Shown here: one piece after another, positions 8,096 through 17,541 of the stretch
Numbering within the stretch: the stretch's first letter is position 1
Layout of the letters: every line of letters starts with the position of its first letter
DNA from: Cochlodiniinecator piscidefendens
GTDB lineage: Bacteria; Pseudomonadota; Alphaproteobacteria; Rhodobacterales; Rhodobacteraceae
Length of the DNA: 64,000 nt
Assembly: GCF_011326755.1 (NCBI RefSeq)
Contig: NZ_JAAOIE010000002.1
Coordinates: 744,001 to 808,000, forward strand
Direction: 5' to 3'
Made by a program: the position numbers and the translations under genes
Notes under the pieces: generated by a model
What the model saw: only the letters and a program-made list of their open reading frames with translations
Databases searched by the model: none
What the model was told of the DNA's origin: nothing

Positions 8096-8960
8096 TGAAA
8101 TCGGCCATACGCTGCAAAGCGCACCGCGCCTCAGGAAGGTAGCCATCAAATAGTGGCCAGACGTGAGGCATATTCGGCCAAATATCCTCGGTCACTGGCA
8201 CACCAAACTCATGTAGCCGGGCGGTCATCCTTTGACTGTCACTGCTCAGAATTTCACTGCTGGACCATTGTAAAAACACAGGGGGAGCATTGGGAAAATC
8301 CGCAAACAAAGGTGATACTTCAGGCACAGTTGCATCCCCTGCCCCCAAAACCAAATCCCGAAGGAATTCGCTACGATCCGGTGGAAAAATCACGTCAGAC
8401 TTAGCATTTTCGGCCAAGGTCGCGCCCGACAATGTGAGATCTGTCCATGGGGACATTAGGACCACAGCCGCTGGGGTAATATTTTGCGAGCTTAATGCCG
8501 CCAACAGGCGCAACGCCAACCCGCCACCTGCACTATCACCGCATAGAATGATATCTTCGGCTTTGTACCCTAATCCTTGTAAGCGCGCAAAAGCTGCCTT
8601 GGCATCGTCGAGCCCAGCGCTAAGTGGGTTTTCAGGCGCAAGTCGATAGGTTGGCAGATATGCCCGCGTTCTGGTTAACTTACATAACCGTGCAACCATC
8701 GCGCTGTGGGTTCTTGGAGAGCCCGCAAAATACCCACCACCATGCAAATATAAAATAACGCGACGTGGCGTTGGGCGACCGCACGACACCCAAGAACCAC
8801 TACTGGAATGCGACAAAACACTATACGGCGGCGGTTTGGCAAAACGTCCCGCAAACCATTCAAACAGCCTGCGGGATCGTTGCGGATTATGTTCACGTTT
8901 CAACTGGGGCTTCACCAAATAGCGTAACCCCGAATTAATCAGCGAAAGTTGCCAGCTCAT
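8061..8960 (-). CDS. Alpha/beta hydrolase of the HSL (hormone-sensitive-lipase-like) family
   Basis: Carboxylic ester hydrolase of 299 residues. The oxyanion-hole motif HGGG and the nucleophile motif GDSAGG are both present; the acid is probably the Glu/Asp of [10 protein letters not shown] and the catalytic His is in NMPHVW near the C-terminus, giving a full triad. No signal peptide is evident, so it should be cytoplasmic. It is coupled to gshB by an ATGA overlap at its 5' end and runs 35 bp into the 3' end of comM on the opposite strand. Natural substrate unknown. Confidence 0.9.
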   Translation of the reverse strand: MSWQLSLINSGLRYLVKPQLKREHNPQRSRRLFEWFAGRFAKPPPYSVLSHSSSGSWVSCGRPTPRRVILYLHGGGYFAGSPRTHSAMVARLCKLTRTRAYLPTYRLAPENPLSAGLDDAKAAFARLQGLGYKAEDIILCGDSAGGGLALRLLAALSSQNITPAAVVLMSPWTDLTLSGATLAENAKSDVIFPPDRSEFLRDLVLGAGDATVPEVSPLFADFPNAPPVFLQWSSSEILSSDSQRMTARLHEFGVPVTEDIWPNMPHVWPLFDGYLPEARCALQRMADFINSVAPTKSDS

Positions 8961-9910
8961 GCTGTGGCTTTGCGTGCCTCGATGGCCTGCCAGATTTTTT
9001 CAGCGATATTCGTGCCATCAAAGCGTTCAAGCTCTTGAATCCCTGTTGGCGACGTCACGTTGATTTCGGTCAGGTAGTCGCCAATGACATCAATCCCAAC
9101 AAAAATCTGACCCTTTTCTCGCAACAGTGAACCGATGGCCGCACAAATTTCTTTGTCGCGTTCGGTTAAGCCAATTTTCTCAGGGCGGCCGCCAACATGC
9201 ATGTTTGACCGAGTTTCACCTGCGGCAGGCACGCGATTAATTGCCCCTACCGGTTCACCATCTACAAGGATAATACGTTTATCACCTTTGGAAACATCAG
9301 GCAGGAATTGCTGTGCGATCAACGGCTCGTTGTTGATGCCTGTAAACAGCTCATGGAGGGAGGCAATATTGCGATCCCCTTTGGCCAACTTAAAGACACC
9401 AGCGCCGCCGTTACCGTAAAGCGGCTTCAGGATCATATCACCGTATTTCTCTTGAAACGCCTTCAGCGTATCAATGTCACGCGCGATTGTCGTTGGCGGC
9501 GTAAGTTCGGGGAAATCTAGCACCAAGAGTTTTTCCGGGTAATTACGAATCCAGAACGGATCATTCACAACCAATGTCTCAGGATGAATGCGATCCAGCA
9601 GATGAGTATACGTGATATACCCCATGTCGAATGGCGGGTCTTGGCGAATCCAAACGACATCCCAGTCCGCAAGGTCAACTTCGATCTCTTCGCCTAACGT
9701 AAAATGATTGCCTTCTTCGCGGCGTACGGTCAAAGGCCAGCCGCGCGCTGTAATACGACCTGTTTGATAGGCCAATTTATCAGGCGTGTAGTAAAACAGT
9801 TCGTGACCGCGTGCTTGGGCTTCTTCAGCGATGCGAAATGAACTGTCCGCGTTGATATCTATCGGACCAATTGGATCCATTTGGATGGCGACTTTCAACG
9901 GCATATGCAT
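8957..9910 (-). CDS. gshB: Glutathione synthase
   Basis: ATP-dependent joining of glycine to gamma-glutamylcysteine, the second step of glutathione synthesis. At 317 residues it matches the usual ~315. Visible features: [10 protein letters not shown] at the N-terminus, the ATP-grasp glycine loop [26 protein letters not shown], and [12 protein letters not shown] at the C-terminus with metal/ATP residues. Start taken at 9910 with GAGGGG upstream; an ATG two codons on is equally possible. Sits 58 bp after yraN and is coupled to the hydrolase. Glutathione made here is the co-substrate of the GST encoded at 5.7 kb. Confidence 0.96.
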   Translation of the reverse strand: MHMPLKVAIQMDPIGPIDINADSSFRIAEEAQARGHELFYYTPDKLAYQTGRITARGWPLTVRREEGNHFTLGEEIEVDLADWDVVWIRQDPPFDMGYITYTHLLDRIHPETLVVNDPFWIRNYPEKLLVLDFPELTPPTTIARDIDTLKAFQEKYGDMILKPLYGNGGAGVFKLAKGDRNIASLHELFTGINNEPLIAQQFLPDVSKGDKRIILVDGEPVGAINRVPAAGETRSNMHVGGRPEKIGLTERDKEICAAIGSLLREKGQIFVGIDVIGDYLTEINVTSPTGIQELERFDGTNIAEKIWQAIEARKATA

Positions 9911-9968
9911 AATTCCCCTCGTTCTGCTGTCTTTTAAATGGAGGATACGACCAGAGTGTCAATGGGTT

Positions 9969-10325
9969 TCACCCCAACCCAAAGGCGTTTTCGAGAATTT
10001 GCACCTGACCATGAACATCAACCAAAGCAGCATCAAAGCGCATCGGTGTTGCCAAGCCCAAAGGTTCGGACCCGATAAATTCTTCTGCGCTGGCATAAAT
10101 CCGCCCGATTTGATGCGCAGACAAAGCGGCGGCAGCCTGTTCAAAGCTTTTAGATTTTTTCACCTCAACAAATACGATTTCATCGCCTTTCTGGAAGATG
10201 AGATCAATTTCACCGCCTGCACCGCGCCACCGTTCAGCCCTAAGCATAAATCCCTGATCAACATAAAGCCGGGTCACGGCCTCTTCGGCCGCCAACCCTG
10301 AAAGATATGAGGTCTTGCCACTCAT
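9969..10325 (-). CDS. YraN family (UPF0102) nuclease-fold protein
   Basis: 118 residues of the UPF0102 family, which has an endonuclease-like (PD-D/ExK) fold and no settled function. The nuclease-like core is visible as GGEIDLIFQKGDEIVFVEVK, with E-D and E-V-K positions matching a PD-(D/E)xK metal site. N-terminal GLAAEEAVTRLY is also typical. It overlaps rsmI by four bases, the usual bacterial pairing of yraN and rsmI (yraL). A link to DNA processing next to comM is possible but not shown. Confidence 0.9.
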   Translation of the reverse strand: MSGKTSYLSGLAAEEAVTRLYVDQGFMLRAERWRGAGGEIDLIFQKGDEIVFVEVKKSKSFEQAAAALSAHQIGRIYASAEEFIGSEPLGLATPMRFDAALVDVHGQVQILENAFGLG

Positions 10326-11176
10326 TCCTTTTCCAGATCGAGGGCGGCCTGGTAGACTTTGCGGCGCGGAATTTTTAGTGCACCCGACACCGCAGCAACC
10401 GCATCCTTCATCGACATGGATTGCAATGCTTCGCGCAGCGCGCCTTCCATATCGTCAGCTTGATCGACCTCTCCGCGTTCACGGTCAATCAGCAAAACGA
10501 TTTCACCTTTGACACTGCGTTCTTCGAATTGCTCGGCTAAGTCTGCCAAAGAGCCCCGTGCGACTTCCTCAAATTTTTTGGTAATTTCCCGGCAAACCGC
10601 GGCTTCGCGTGCCGGACCAAATGTTTCAGCCGCTTGTTTTAACGTGTCTTTGATCCGCTTTGGCGATTCATAAAGAACCAAGGTTGCGTTGACTTCTTTA
10701 AGTTCTTCCAAAAAAACAGCGCGGGCGTTTTTCGCGTTGGGGGAAAAACCGGCAAACATAAATTTATCTGTCGCCAGCCCCCCAATTGTCAGTGCAGCGA
10801 TCACAGCGGATGGCCCCGGTGCAGAGGTGACGGAATGACCTGCATCGATCACAGCCCGCGACAACGCATAGCCAGGGTCAGCAACCAAAGGTGTCCCCGC
10901 CTCTGATGCATAGGCCACAGATTTTCCTTCAGCCAATGCCTGAAGCAACTTGGGGCGGGCCTGAGGGCCATTTTGATCATGGTATGAAATGACATTGCGA
11001 TCCCCGAGAGGAACACCATGAATGTCCAGAAGACGACGCAAGCTACGCGTATCTTCTGCCGCGATAACATCCGCAGAGGCCAATGTATCCAGCGCACGTA
11101 ATGTGATGTCGCGAGCGGTTCCAATTGGGGTCGCAACAAAGTAGAGACCCGGGGCCAAGTTGATTTTCTGATACAT
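10322..11176 (-). CDS. rsmI: 16S rRNA (cytidine-1402-2'-O)-methyltransferase
   Basis: SAM-dependent enzyme that 2'-O-methylates C1402 in the 16S rRNA decoding centre. 284 residues with the tetrapyrrole-methylase fold: GLYFVATPIGTARDIT at the N-terminus, VIAAEDTRS, YASEAGTPLVADPGY, SAPGPSAVIAALTIGG and YESPKRI are all hallmarks of RsmI. It is the first gene of a minus-strand operon rsmI-yraN-gshB-hydrolase, and is divergent from the LpoA-like gene across 108 bp, a neighbourhood widely conserved in proteobacteria. Confidence 0.97.
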   Translation of the reverse strand: MYQKINLAPGLYFVATPIGTARDITLRALDTLASADVIAAEDTRSLRRLLDIHGVPLGDRNVISYHDQNGPQARPKLLQALAEGKSVAYASEAGTPLVADPGYALSRAVIDAGHSVTSAPGPSAVIAALTIGGLATDKFMFAGFSPNAKNARAVFLEELKEVNATLVLYESPKRIKDTLKQAAETFGPAREAAVCREITKKFEEVARGSLADLAEQFEERSVKGEIVLLIDRERGEVDQADDMEGALREALQSMSMKDAVAAVSGALKIPRRKVYQAALDLEKE

Positions 11177-11284
11177 CCCGTTGTCTTTCCTGCGTCTTTG
11201 ACTCAGCGACTCGTTTACACTTCACTGATGAAAGCCTATTCTGCGCCCTTAATGTCTGCCCCCGAATAGGAGCCACACGAGCCC

Positions 11285-12460
11285 ATGTTTAACGTATTGA
11301 GTCGCGCCCGCAAGATACCGGGTCATCTGTTTGCCTTTTTGTTTGTCATGCTCGCCGTGGCCTGCCAGCCCGTGACGACCAGTCAAAACGGCCCTTCGAT
11401 CAACACAGATCGCCCTGTACCAGTCGCGCTTTTGGTTCCAGCAGGTTCCGGAAATGCGGGATACACCTCACTTGCCCAAAGTTTGGAAAACGCAGCCCGT
11501 TTGGCTATTTCTGATTTGGACGGCGCACAGATCGATCTTCGTGTTTACTCAACTGCGGGGAATGCGGATCAAGCTGCCGCCGTTGCCATGCAAGCGGTCA
11601 ATGATGGTGCAAAAATCATTCTTGGCCCAGTTTTTGCAGACGCTGCCAACGCTGCCGGTGTTGCTGTAGCAAATCGCAACATCAACGTTCTCGCTTTTTC
11701 AAATAATACTGAGATCGCTGGTGGAAACGTTTTTGTGTTGGGTAACACCTTTGAAAATACTGCGAACCGCCTCGTTCAATATGGCACCAGCCAAGGGCGC
11801 AGCAATATTTATATTGTCCATGGCAACGATACCGCTGAGCAAATTGGCCGTGACGCCATTGCAACGGCCGTTCGTAATTCTGGGGCAACATTGGCAGGTG
11901 TTGCAGGATTTGAGTTATCTCAAACAGCACTGGTACAAGCCATTCCTACAATCGCACGCGAAGTACGCTCTACCGGCGCCGATACAGTTTTCTTTACCTC
12001 AGGCACAGATGGCGCACTACCGCTGCTGACCCAATTGCTGAGCGAGAACGGAGTAAGCACCGAAACAGCCCAGTTTGTGGGTTTGCGTCGTTTTGACGTC
12101 CCGGCTGCTGCGATTTCCCTTCCGGGTATTCAAGAAGGCCTGTTTGCTATCCCAGACCCACAAATGGCAGCCCTGTTCCGGTCACGCTATGAAGCCGCCT
12201 TTGCAGAAGCTCCGCATCCAATTGCTGGACTTGCCTATGACGGGATTGCCGCCATTGGTGCATTGATCAATGCTGGTCAACAAGACGCCCTTACAACAAC
12301 TGCACTAACCCAAGGTTCGGGTTTTGTCGGTGTCAGCGGTATTTTCCGCCTGCGCACAGATGGTGCAAATGAACGTGGCCTCGCGGTCGCAACAATTCGC
12401 GATAATCAGGTGGTTCAACTTGACCCTGCTCCCCGACGCTTTGGCGGCGCTGGCTTCTAA
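11285..12460 (+). CDS. Penicillin-binding protein activator-like lipoprotein (LpoA/YraM family)
   Basis: 391 residues. The N-terminus has a lipoprotein signal ending in the lipobox LAVAC, so it should be lipid-anchored in the envelope. The rest is a periplasmic ligand-binding (type I, Leu/Ile/Val-like) fold: VALLVPAGSGNAGY, AQSLENAARLAISDLDG, ILGPVFADAANAAG, GLAYDGIAAIGALI. In enterobacteria the C-terminal domain of LpoA has this fold and activates PBP1A; here the N-terminal TPR part is absent, as usual in alphaproteobacteria. AGGAG lies 12 bases before the ATG. The activator role is inferred from family and from its place beside rsmI. Confidence 0.85.
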   Translation: MFNVLSRARKIPGHLFAFLFVMLAVACQPVTTSQNGPSINTDRPVPVALLVPAGSGNAGYTSLAQSLENAARLAISDLDGAQIDLRVYSTAGNADQAAAVAMQAVNDGAKIILGPVFADAANAAGVAVANRNINVLAFSNNTEIAGGNVFVLGNTFENTANRLVQYGTSQGRSNIYIVHGNDTAEQIGRDAIATAVRNSGATLAGVAGFELSQTALVQAIPTIAREVRSTGADTVFFTSGTDGALPLLTQLLSENGVSTETAQFVGLRRFDVPAAAISLPGIQEGLFAIPDPQMAALFRSRYEAAFAEAPHPIAGLAYDGIAAIGALINAGQQDALTTTALTQGSGFVGVSGIFRLRTDGANERGLAVATIRDNQVVQLDPAPRRFGGAGF

Positions 12461-12500
12461 TCCAGCAAAAACCGTAAAACCAATTCTAGAGCCGGGTGGA

Positions 12501-15236
12501 ATGATCTGCCCGACTCTAGATATTTTTGACCATGATGCAGTTATGGCCGACCTGCTTGAAAAGCTGCATAGCGTCGATGGCCATAAATCAGCCCGCCAAG
12601 AAACTGTATTGGTTTTAAAAGCAGCGCAAAAATCAGGTTTTAGGGCCATAAAAACGGCGTTTGCAAATGATCCGCACAACGCAAGAGGTGTAACGCGCGC
12701 ACAAACCTATCTAACCGATAGCATCGTTGGGGTTATCCATTTTATCGCGACCGAGGTTTTACACCCGATTTCAGTGCCAACTGAAAGTGAACGTATCGCA
12801 CTTTTGGCAGTTGGCGGTTATGGCCGTGCAGAAATGGCCCCGCATTCCGACGTCGACCTGTTATTCCTAACGCCTTATAAGATTACCCCATGGGCCGAAA
12901 GCGTCATCGAAAGCATGCTATATATGCTTTGGGATCTGAGGCTGAAGGTCGGTCATGCTAGCCGCACTGTCGCGGATTGCCTCACATTGGGTCGCGAAGA
13001 TTATACCATCCGCACAGCGTTGCTTGAGCATCGTTTTCTAGCCGGATATACCCCACTCGCCCACGATCTCGGGGAACAGCTGCGCGAACACCTGTTTAAA
13101 AACACCGCCTCTGACTTTATCGAGGCAAAGCTAAAAGAACGCGATGCTCGGCATGAAAAACAAGGAGGCCAGCGTTATGTTGTTGAGCCAAACGTCAAAG
13201 AGGGCAAAGGCGGCTTACGCGATCTTCAGTCGCTCTTTTGGATCGCGAAATATTTATATCAGGTTCAGGAAATCGAAGAGCTGGTCGCACTTGGTGTGTT
13301 CCGCCAAGAGGAATACGACCAATTCCATCTGGCTGAAACCTTCCTCTGGGCTGTGCGCAGTCACCTTCATTTTGTGACGAACCGCCCTGTTGATCAGCTG
13401 ACTTTCGACATGCAAGTCGAAGTCGCAGACCGCATGAACTACACAGATAGTGCTGGACGGCGTGGCGTAGAATTTTTCATGCAGGACTATTTTCGACATG
13501 CCACACATGTCGGCGAACTTACCCGCATTTTCTTAACCTCCCTTGAGGCCAGCCACGTGAAAAAGGCACCCTCAATTCTCGGCTTTTTCAAACGACGCAA
13601 AAGGTTGAAAAAGGGATATAAGCTCATACAAAATCGACTAGCAATCGTCGATAATGACGCATTTCTGGAAGAAAAACTAAATCTTCTGCGGGTCTTTGAA
13701 GAAGGATTGCGTACCGGATATCTTATTCATCCAGATGCTATGCGGCTTGTATCCGCAAATCTGCATTTGATTGACGATGAAATGCGCCAAGACAAAGAAG
13801 CGATACGCATCTTTCACGATCTTCTGCTAAAACATGGTAATCCTGAACGCGCCCTGCGTCGGATGAATGAACTGGGCGTTTTGTCGGCTTTCATTCCAGA
13901 ATTTGAACCCATCGTCGCGATGATGCAATTCAACATGTATCATCACTACACCGTGGATGAGCATACGATTCAGTGTATTTCGACACTTGCGCAAATCGAA
14001 CGCAGTGAGCTTGTCGAAGAATTGCCTGTCGCGTCGGGTATTCTGACCGATGGACTGAATCGTAAGGTTCTCTATACCGCGCTATTGCTGCACGACATTG
14101 GCAAGGGCCGCCCCGAAGACCATTCCATCTTAGGCGCGCGCATTGCCAAAAAAATCGCACCAAGGCTCGGGCTGAAAAATAATGAATGCGAAACGGTTGA
14201 GTGGCTGGTGCGCATGCATTTGGTTATGTCTGACGTCGCCCAAAAGCGTGATATTTCTGATCCTCGCACTGTGCGGGATTTCGCAAAAGCCGTCAAAAGC
14301 AAAGCGCGGCTAGATTTGCTAACAGTATTGACCGTCTGCGATATTCGCGGCGTAGGCCCCGGAACGTGGAACAACTGGAAAGCCATGCTCATCCGTCGCC
14401 TGTATGCGGAAACCGCAGAAGTTCTTGAAAATGGGATGGAAGCATTCAACGCAAAAACGCGCAGCACAGAGGCACGAAAATCATTACGTGATGCACTGGC
14501 CAACTGGGATAAAAAGGATCTGCGCACCGAAACCGCACGCCATTATGATCCTTATTGGCAGGGGCTACATACATCCCAGCACATGATTTTTGCAGAGATG
14601 TTGCGCGATTTGGGCACAGACGAAATCCGTATGGATGTCAAACCTGATTTGGATCGTGACGCAACGCAGGCCGCCTTTGTTATGTCAGATCACCCAGGCA
14701 TGTTTTCGCGATTGGCCGGCGCGTTGGCGTTGGTAGGTGCCAACGTCGTTGATGCGCGAACCTATACGTCAAAAGATGGCTATGCGACCGCCGTATTTTG
14801 GGTGCAAGACAGCGACGGCAGCCCTTATGATCAAGAACGCCTGCCACGCCTGCGCCAGATGATTGATAAAACTTTGAACGGTGAAGTGGTGGCGCGCGAC
14901 GCATTAAAATCACGTGATAAAATCAAGAAACGCGAGCGTGAATTCCGCGTTCCAACCTCTATTACGTTTGATAATGATGGGTCAGAAATCTATACTATCA
15001 TCGAAGTGGACACGCGGGATCGCCCCGGCCTTTTGTATGATCTCGCCCGCAGTTTTGCCCAATCCAATATTTATATTGCATCTGCCGTCATCGCCACCTA
15101 CGGCGAACAAGTCGTGGATACTTTTTACGTCAAAGATATGTTTGGCCTGAAATTTTATTCCGAAGGCAAACAAAAAACCATCGAAAACCGCCTGCGCGAA
15201 GCCATTCAGCAAGGTGTTGAAAGGGCTATGGCATGA
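12501..15236 (+). CDS. glnD: Bifunctional uridylyltransferase / uridylyl-removing enzyme (PII regulator)
   Basis: Nitrogen sensor that uridylylates PII proteins at low glutamine and removes UMP at high glutamine. Order of domains: nucleotidyltransferase with GGYGRAEMAPHSDVDLLFL near residue 90 (the G-G and D-x-D catalytic motif), GlnE-like linker, HD domain with LLHDIGKGRPEDHS, and two ACT domains at the C-terminus (FSRLAGALALVGANVVDART and DRPGLLYDLARSF). The start is uncertain: the frame is open back to 12324, inside the previous gene, but ATG 12501 gives 911 residues, the normal size. Overlaps murJ by four bases. Confidence 0.93.
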   Translation: MICPTLDIFDHDAVMADLLEKLHSVDGHKSARQETVLVLKAAQKSGFRAIKTAFANDPHNARGVTRAQTYLTDSIVGVIHFIATEVLHPISVPTESERIALLAVGGYGRAEMAPHSDVDLLFLTPYKITPWAESVIESMLYMLWDLRLKVGHASRTVADCLTLGREDYTIRTALLEHRFLAGYTPLAHDLGEQLREHLFKNTASDFIEAKLKERDARHEKQGGQRYVVEPNVKEGKGGLRDLQSLFWIAKYLYQVQEIEELVALGVFRQEEYDQFHLAETFLWAVRSHLHFVTNRPVDQLTFDMQVEVADRMNYTDSAGRRGVEFFMQDYFRHATHVGELTRIFLTSLEASHVKKAPSILGFFKRRKRLKKGYKLIQNRLAIVDNDAFLEEKLNLLRVFEEGLRTGYLIHPDAMRLVSANLHLIDDEMRQDKEAIRIFHDLLLKHGNPERALRRMNELGVLSAFIPEFEPIVAMMQFNMYHHYTVDEHTIQCISTLAQIERSELVEELPVASGILTDGLNRKVLYTALLLHDIGKGRPEDHSILGARIAKKIAPRLGLKNNECETVEWLVRMHLVMSDVAQKRDISDPRTVRDFAKAVKSKARLDLLTVLTVCDIRGVGPGTWNNWKAMLIRRLYAETAEVLENGMEAFNAKTRSTEARKSLRDALANWDKKDLRTETARHYDPYWQGLHTSQHMIFAEMLRDLGTDEIRMDVKPDLDRDATQAAFVMSDHPGMFSRLAGALALVGANVVDARTYTSKDGYATAVFWVQDSDGSPYDQERLPRLRQMIDKTLNGEVVARDALKSRDKIKKREREFRVPTSITFDNDGSEIYTIIEVDTRDRPGLLYDLARSFAQSNIYIASAVIATYGEQVVDTFYVKDMFGLKFYSEGKQKTIENRLREAIQQGVERAMA

Positions 15237-16765
15237 AATTACTCAGTGGTGTGTTTACGGTTGGATTTTGGACCCTTGCCAGCCGCATCCTTGGGTTTGT
15301 TCGTGACGTTCTGATTGCGGGTTATCTTGGCACTGGCGTAGGGCATCAGGCCTTTGTCGCTGCATTCACCCTACCCAATTTGTTCCGTCGGTTTTTTGCC
15401 GAAGGCGCATTCAACATGGCCTTCGTGCCGATGTTTTCAAAAAAACTAGAAGCAGACGAAGACCCATTAGGGTTTGCTCGAGATGCCTTTGCGGCATTGG
15501 GTACGATACTGATCATTCTCACTGTGATTGCACAATTGATCATGCCGTGGCTTATCTGGGCACAAGTATCAGGTTTTGACGGGGAAAAATTTGACCTCGC
15601 GGTGGCCTTTGGTAGAATTGCCTTCCCTTATATCTTCTTCATCTCTCTGGCTGCTTTGCTATCAGGTGTGCTTAATTCTGCCGGGCGGTTTGCCGCTGCT
15701 GCTGCTGCCCCTGTGTTGTTAAACTTATTGTTCATTGGCGCGATTGGCCTCGCGGTATTGATGGGTTGGGATATTGGTTACGCGATTATTTGGACAGTCC
15801 CAGTTGCGGGTGTTGCACAGATGGCTTTGGTTTGGGTCGCGGCAAAACGTGCGGGCTTTCCTTTAGTTCCCAGACGCCCCCGTTGGACACCCGAACTTAA
15901 ACGCTTGGTCCTGATTGCAGGCCCCGCCGTGCTGACCGGTGGTGTGGTGCAAATCAACCTAATTGTAGGGCGCCAGGTCGCCAGCTATTACGACAATGCA
16001 ATCAGCTGGCTCTACAACGCAGATCGGCTTTATCAATTACCGTTGGGCGTCGTGGGTATTGCTATTGGTATTGTCCTGTTACCAGAGTTATCACGGCGAC
16101 TTAAGGCGGCGGATCATACCGGCGGGCGCGAAGCCCTAAGTCGTGCAGCGGAAATGGCATTAATCCTCACGCTTCCCTCTGCTGTAGCACTGGTTGTCAT
16201 GCCCGTCGAATTGGTCTCTGTTTTGTTCGAACGGGGCGCATTCACTTCAAAAGATAGCGAAGCCACCGGGTTTGCCGTGATGATCTATGGTTTAGGCCTA
16301 CCTGCCTTTGTCATGCAAAAGGTACAGCAACCCCTGTTCTTTGCCCGTGAAAACACAAAGACGCCGTTTCACTATGCGATTGTGGCGATGATCCTTAATG
16401 CGGTGATTGCAATCGGGTTATCACCTTTTATTGGCTATATCGCAGCTGCAATTGCAACGACGACCTCCGCCTGGATCATGGTGCTTTTGCTATGGTTTGG
16501 ATCACGTTCCATGGGCGATGTCGCACGGTTTGACACCCGGTATCACACGCGCTGGTGGCGCATCCTGATCGCATCTTTACTCATGGGCGGGGCAATTTTA
16601 GCGGTCAAACACCCAATGGCAGCATTTTTTGACATGAATGGCTGGCGCTATCTAGCTATGACGATACTTATTCTATTTGGCATTGCCACATTTGCGATTT
16701 TTGCCCAGCTGATTGGGGCTTTCAACATCCGTGATTTTAAAGCGGCGGTAAAGGGGCGCGCATAG
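15233..16765 (+). CDS. murJ: Lipid II flippase MurJ
   Basis: Inner-membrane MOP-superfamily transporter that flips the peptidoglycan precursor lipid II to the periplasm. 510 residues with about fourteen hydrophobic segments. Family hallmarks are visible: ASRILGFVRDVLIAGYLG and NLFRRFFAEGAFNMAFVP at the N-terminus (including the central-cavity Arg residues) and LYQLPLGVVGIAIGIVLLPE in the middle. Starts within the glnD stop (ATGA), so glnD and murJ are coupled. A small hairpin (16753-16771) straddles its stop codon. Confidence 0.96.
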   Translation: MKLLSGVFTVGFWTLASRILGFVRDVLIAGYLGTGVGHQAFVAAFTLPNLFRRFFAEGAFNMAFVPMFSKKLEADEDPLGFARDAFAALGTILIILTVIAQLIMPWLIWAQVSGFDGEKFDLAVAFGRIAFPYIFFISLAALLSGVLNSAGRFAAAAAAPVLLNLLFIGAIGLAVLMGWDIGYAIIWTVPVAGVAQMALVWVAAKRAGFPLVPRRPRWTPELKRLVLIAGPAVLTGGVVQINLIVGRQVASYYDNAISWLYNADRLYQLPLGVVGIAIGIVLLPELSRRLKAADHTGGREALSRAAEMALILTLPSAVALVVMPVELVSVLFERGAFTSKDSEATGFAVMIYGLGLPAFVMQKVQQPLFFARENTKTPFHYAIVAMILNAVIAIGLSPFIGYIAAAIATTTSAWIMVLLLWFGSRSMGDVARFDTRYHTRWWRILIASLLMGGAILAVKHPMAAFFDMNGWRYLAMTILILFGIATFAIFAQLIGAFNIRDFKAAVKGRA

Positions 16766-16778
16766 CGCCCCATTCACC

Positions 16779-17462
16779 TCAACGGCGACGCAGCTGCGCG
16801 ACGACCCTGCCCCAGCCGCCCGGGCTCACAATAAATGATAAAACAAAGCCGGTGCCAAATCCTGCAAAGTCAGCAACCCAGTCATAACCGCCGCCAAACA
16901 GCAGCCCAAACAACAGTTGCACCCCCAGTAGAAAACCAATCAGCGTAAAAGCTTGCCCACGATTGCCACCCAGCACAGTCAGGTTCACCCAAAGTAAAAA
17001 AGTATATGCGCCGATCAGTCCATACACCGCAGGAAACCCACCAATGAGTGGCGCGCGCACGCCAAGTGTCCCGTATGCGATAGCCCCGACTATGGCTGAT
17101 GTGAAAAAGATAATAAGAACGGAAATTGGGCTAAACAGTTCGCCTACCATTTTCCCCAATGCCAGCAAAAACACACAAACAAACAACATTGAGGTAAAGC
17201 TGATCTGAATAAACGGATAGGTCAAATATCTGAGCAGAAACTCCCCTCGGTATTGGCCATTTGCAATAATCCACGATTGCAGCTCTCCCGGCATACCGTA
17301 AGTTTCCAACGCCCCAAGACGCCAGCCAACAGCATCAGCCCCACCAACCATGCCACTGGCCCCTAGCCCTAGTACAACCTCAACGGCGAACATCACCATC
17401 GCCAGACCAACAACGACAATCGGCAATGGGTTTACGGGGGATATATTTTCAGAATTGCTCAT
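16779..17462 (-). CDS. Rhomboid-like membrane protein lacking catalytic residues (pseudo-rhomboid)
   Basis: 227 residues from ATG 17462; the frame extends upstream to 17582 but a cytosolic 40-residue addition that crosses the trpS promoter is unlikely. Six or so transmembrane segments and the rhomboid pattern are recognisable, but the catalytic parts are changed: the GxSG motif reads GGFPAVYGLIG (Ser replaced by Phe143), the TM6 His is Asp198 (VADFAGFGTGF), and the oxyanion-side His/Asn of the second segment are Ser/Val (SFTSMLFV). It should therefore bind rather than cleave membrane proteins, like iRhoms or derlins. Divergent from trpS across 79 bp. Confidence 0.8.
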   Translation of the reverse strand: MSNSENISPVNPLPIVVVGLAMVMFAVEVVLGLGASGMVGGADAVGWRLGALETYGMPGELQSWIIANGQYRGEFLLRYLTYPFIQISFTSMLFVCVFLLALGKMVGELFSPISVLIIFFTSAIVGAIAYGTLGVRAPLIGGFPAVYGLIGAYTFLLWVNLTVLGGNRGQAFTLIGFLLGVQLLFGLLFGGGYDWVADFAGFGTGFVLSFIVSPGGWGRVVAQLRRR

Positions 17463-17541
17463 CTTTTGCTCACTTAGTTGACGGCACTTGCCCCTATGGG
17501 TAAGCCAACCAGACAGTTTATTCCAGATGGAGAGATCAATT

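Noticed and set aside
12324-12500. 59-residue longer GlnD
   Set aside because: It would overlap 137 bases of the preceding lipoprotein gene, which is complete with a good C-terminus; GlnD proteins start close to the 12501 ATG.
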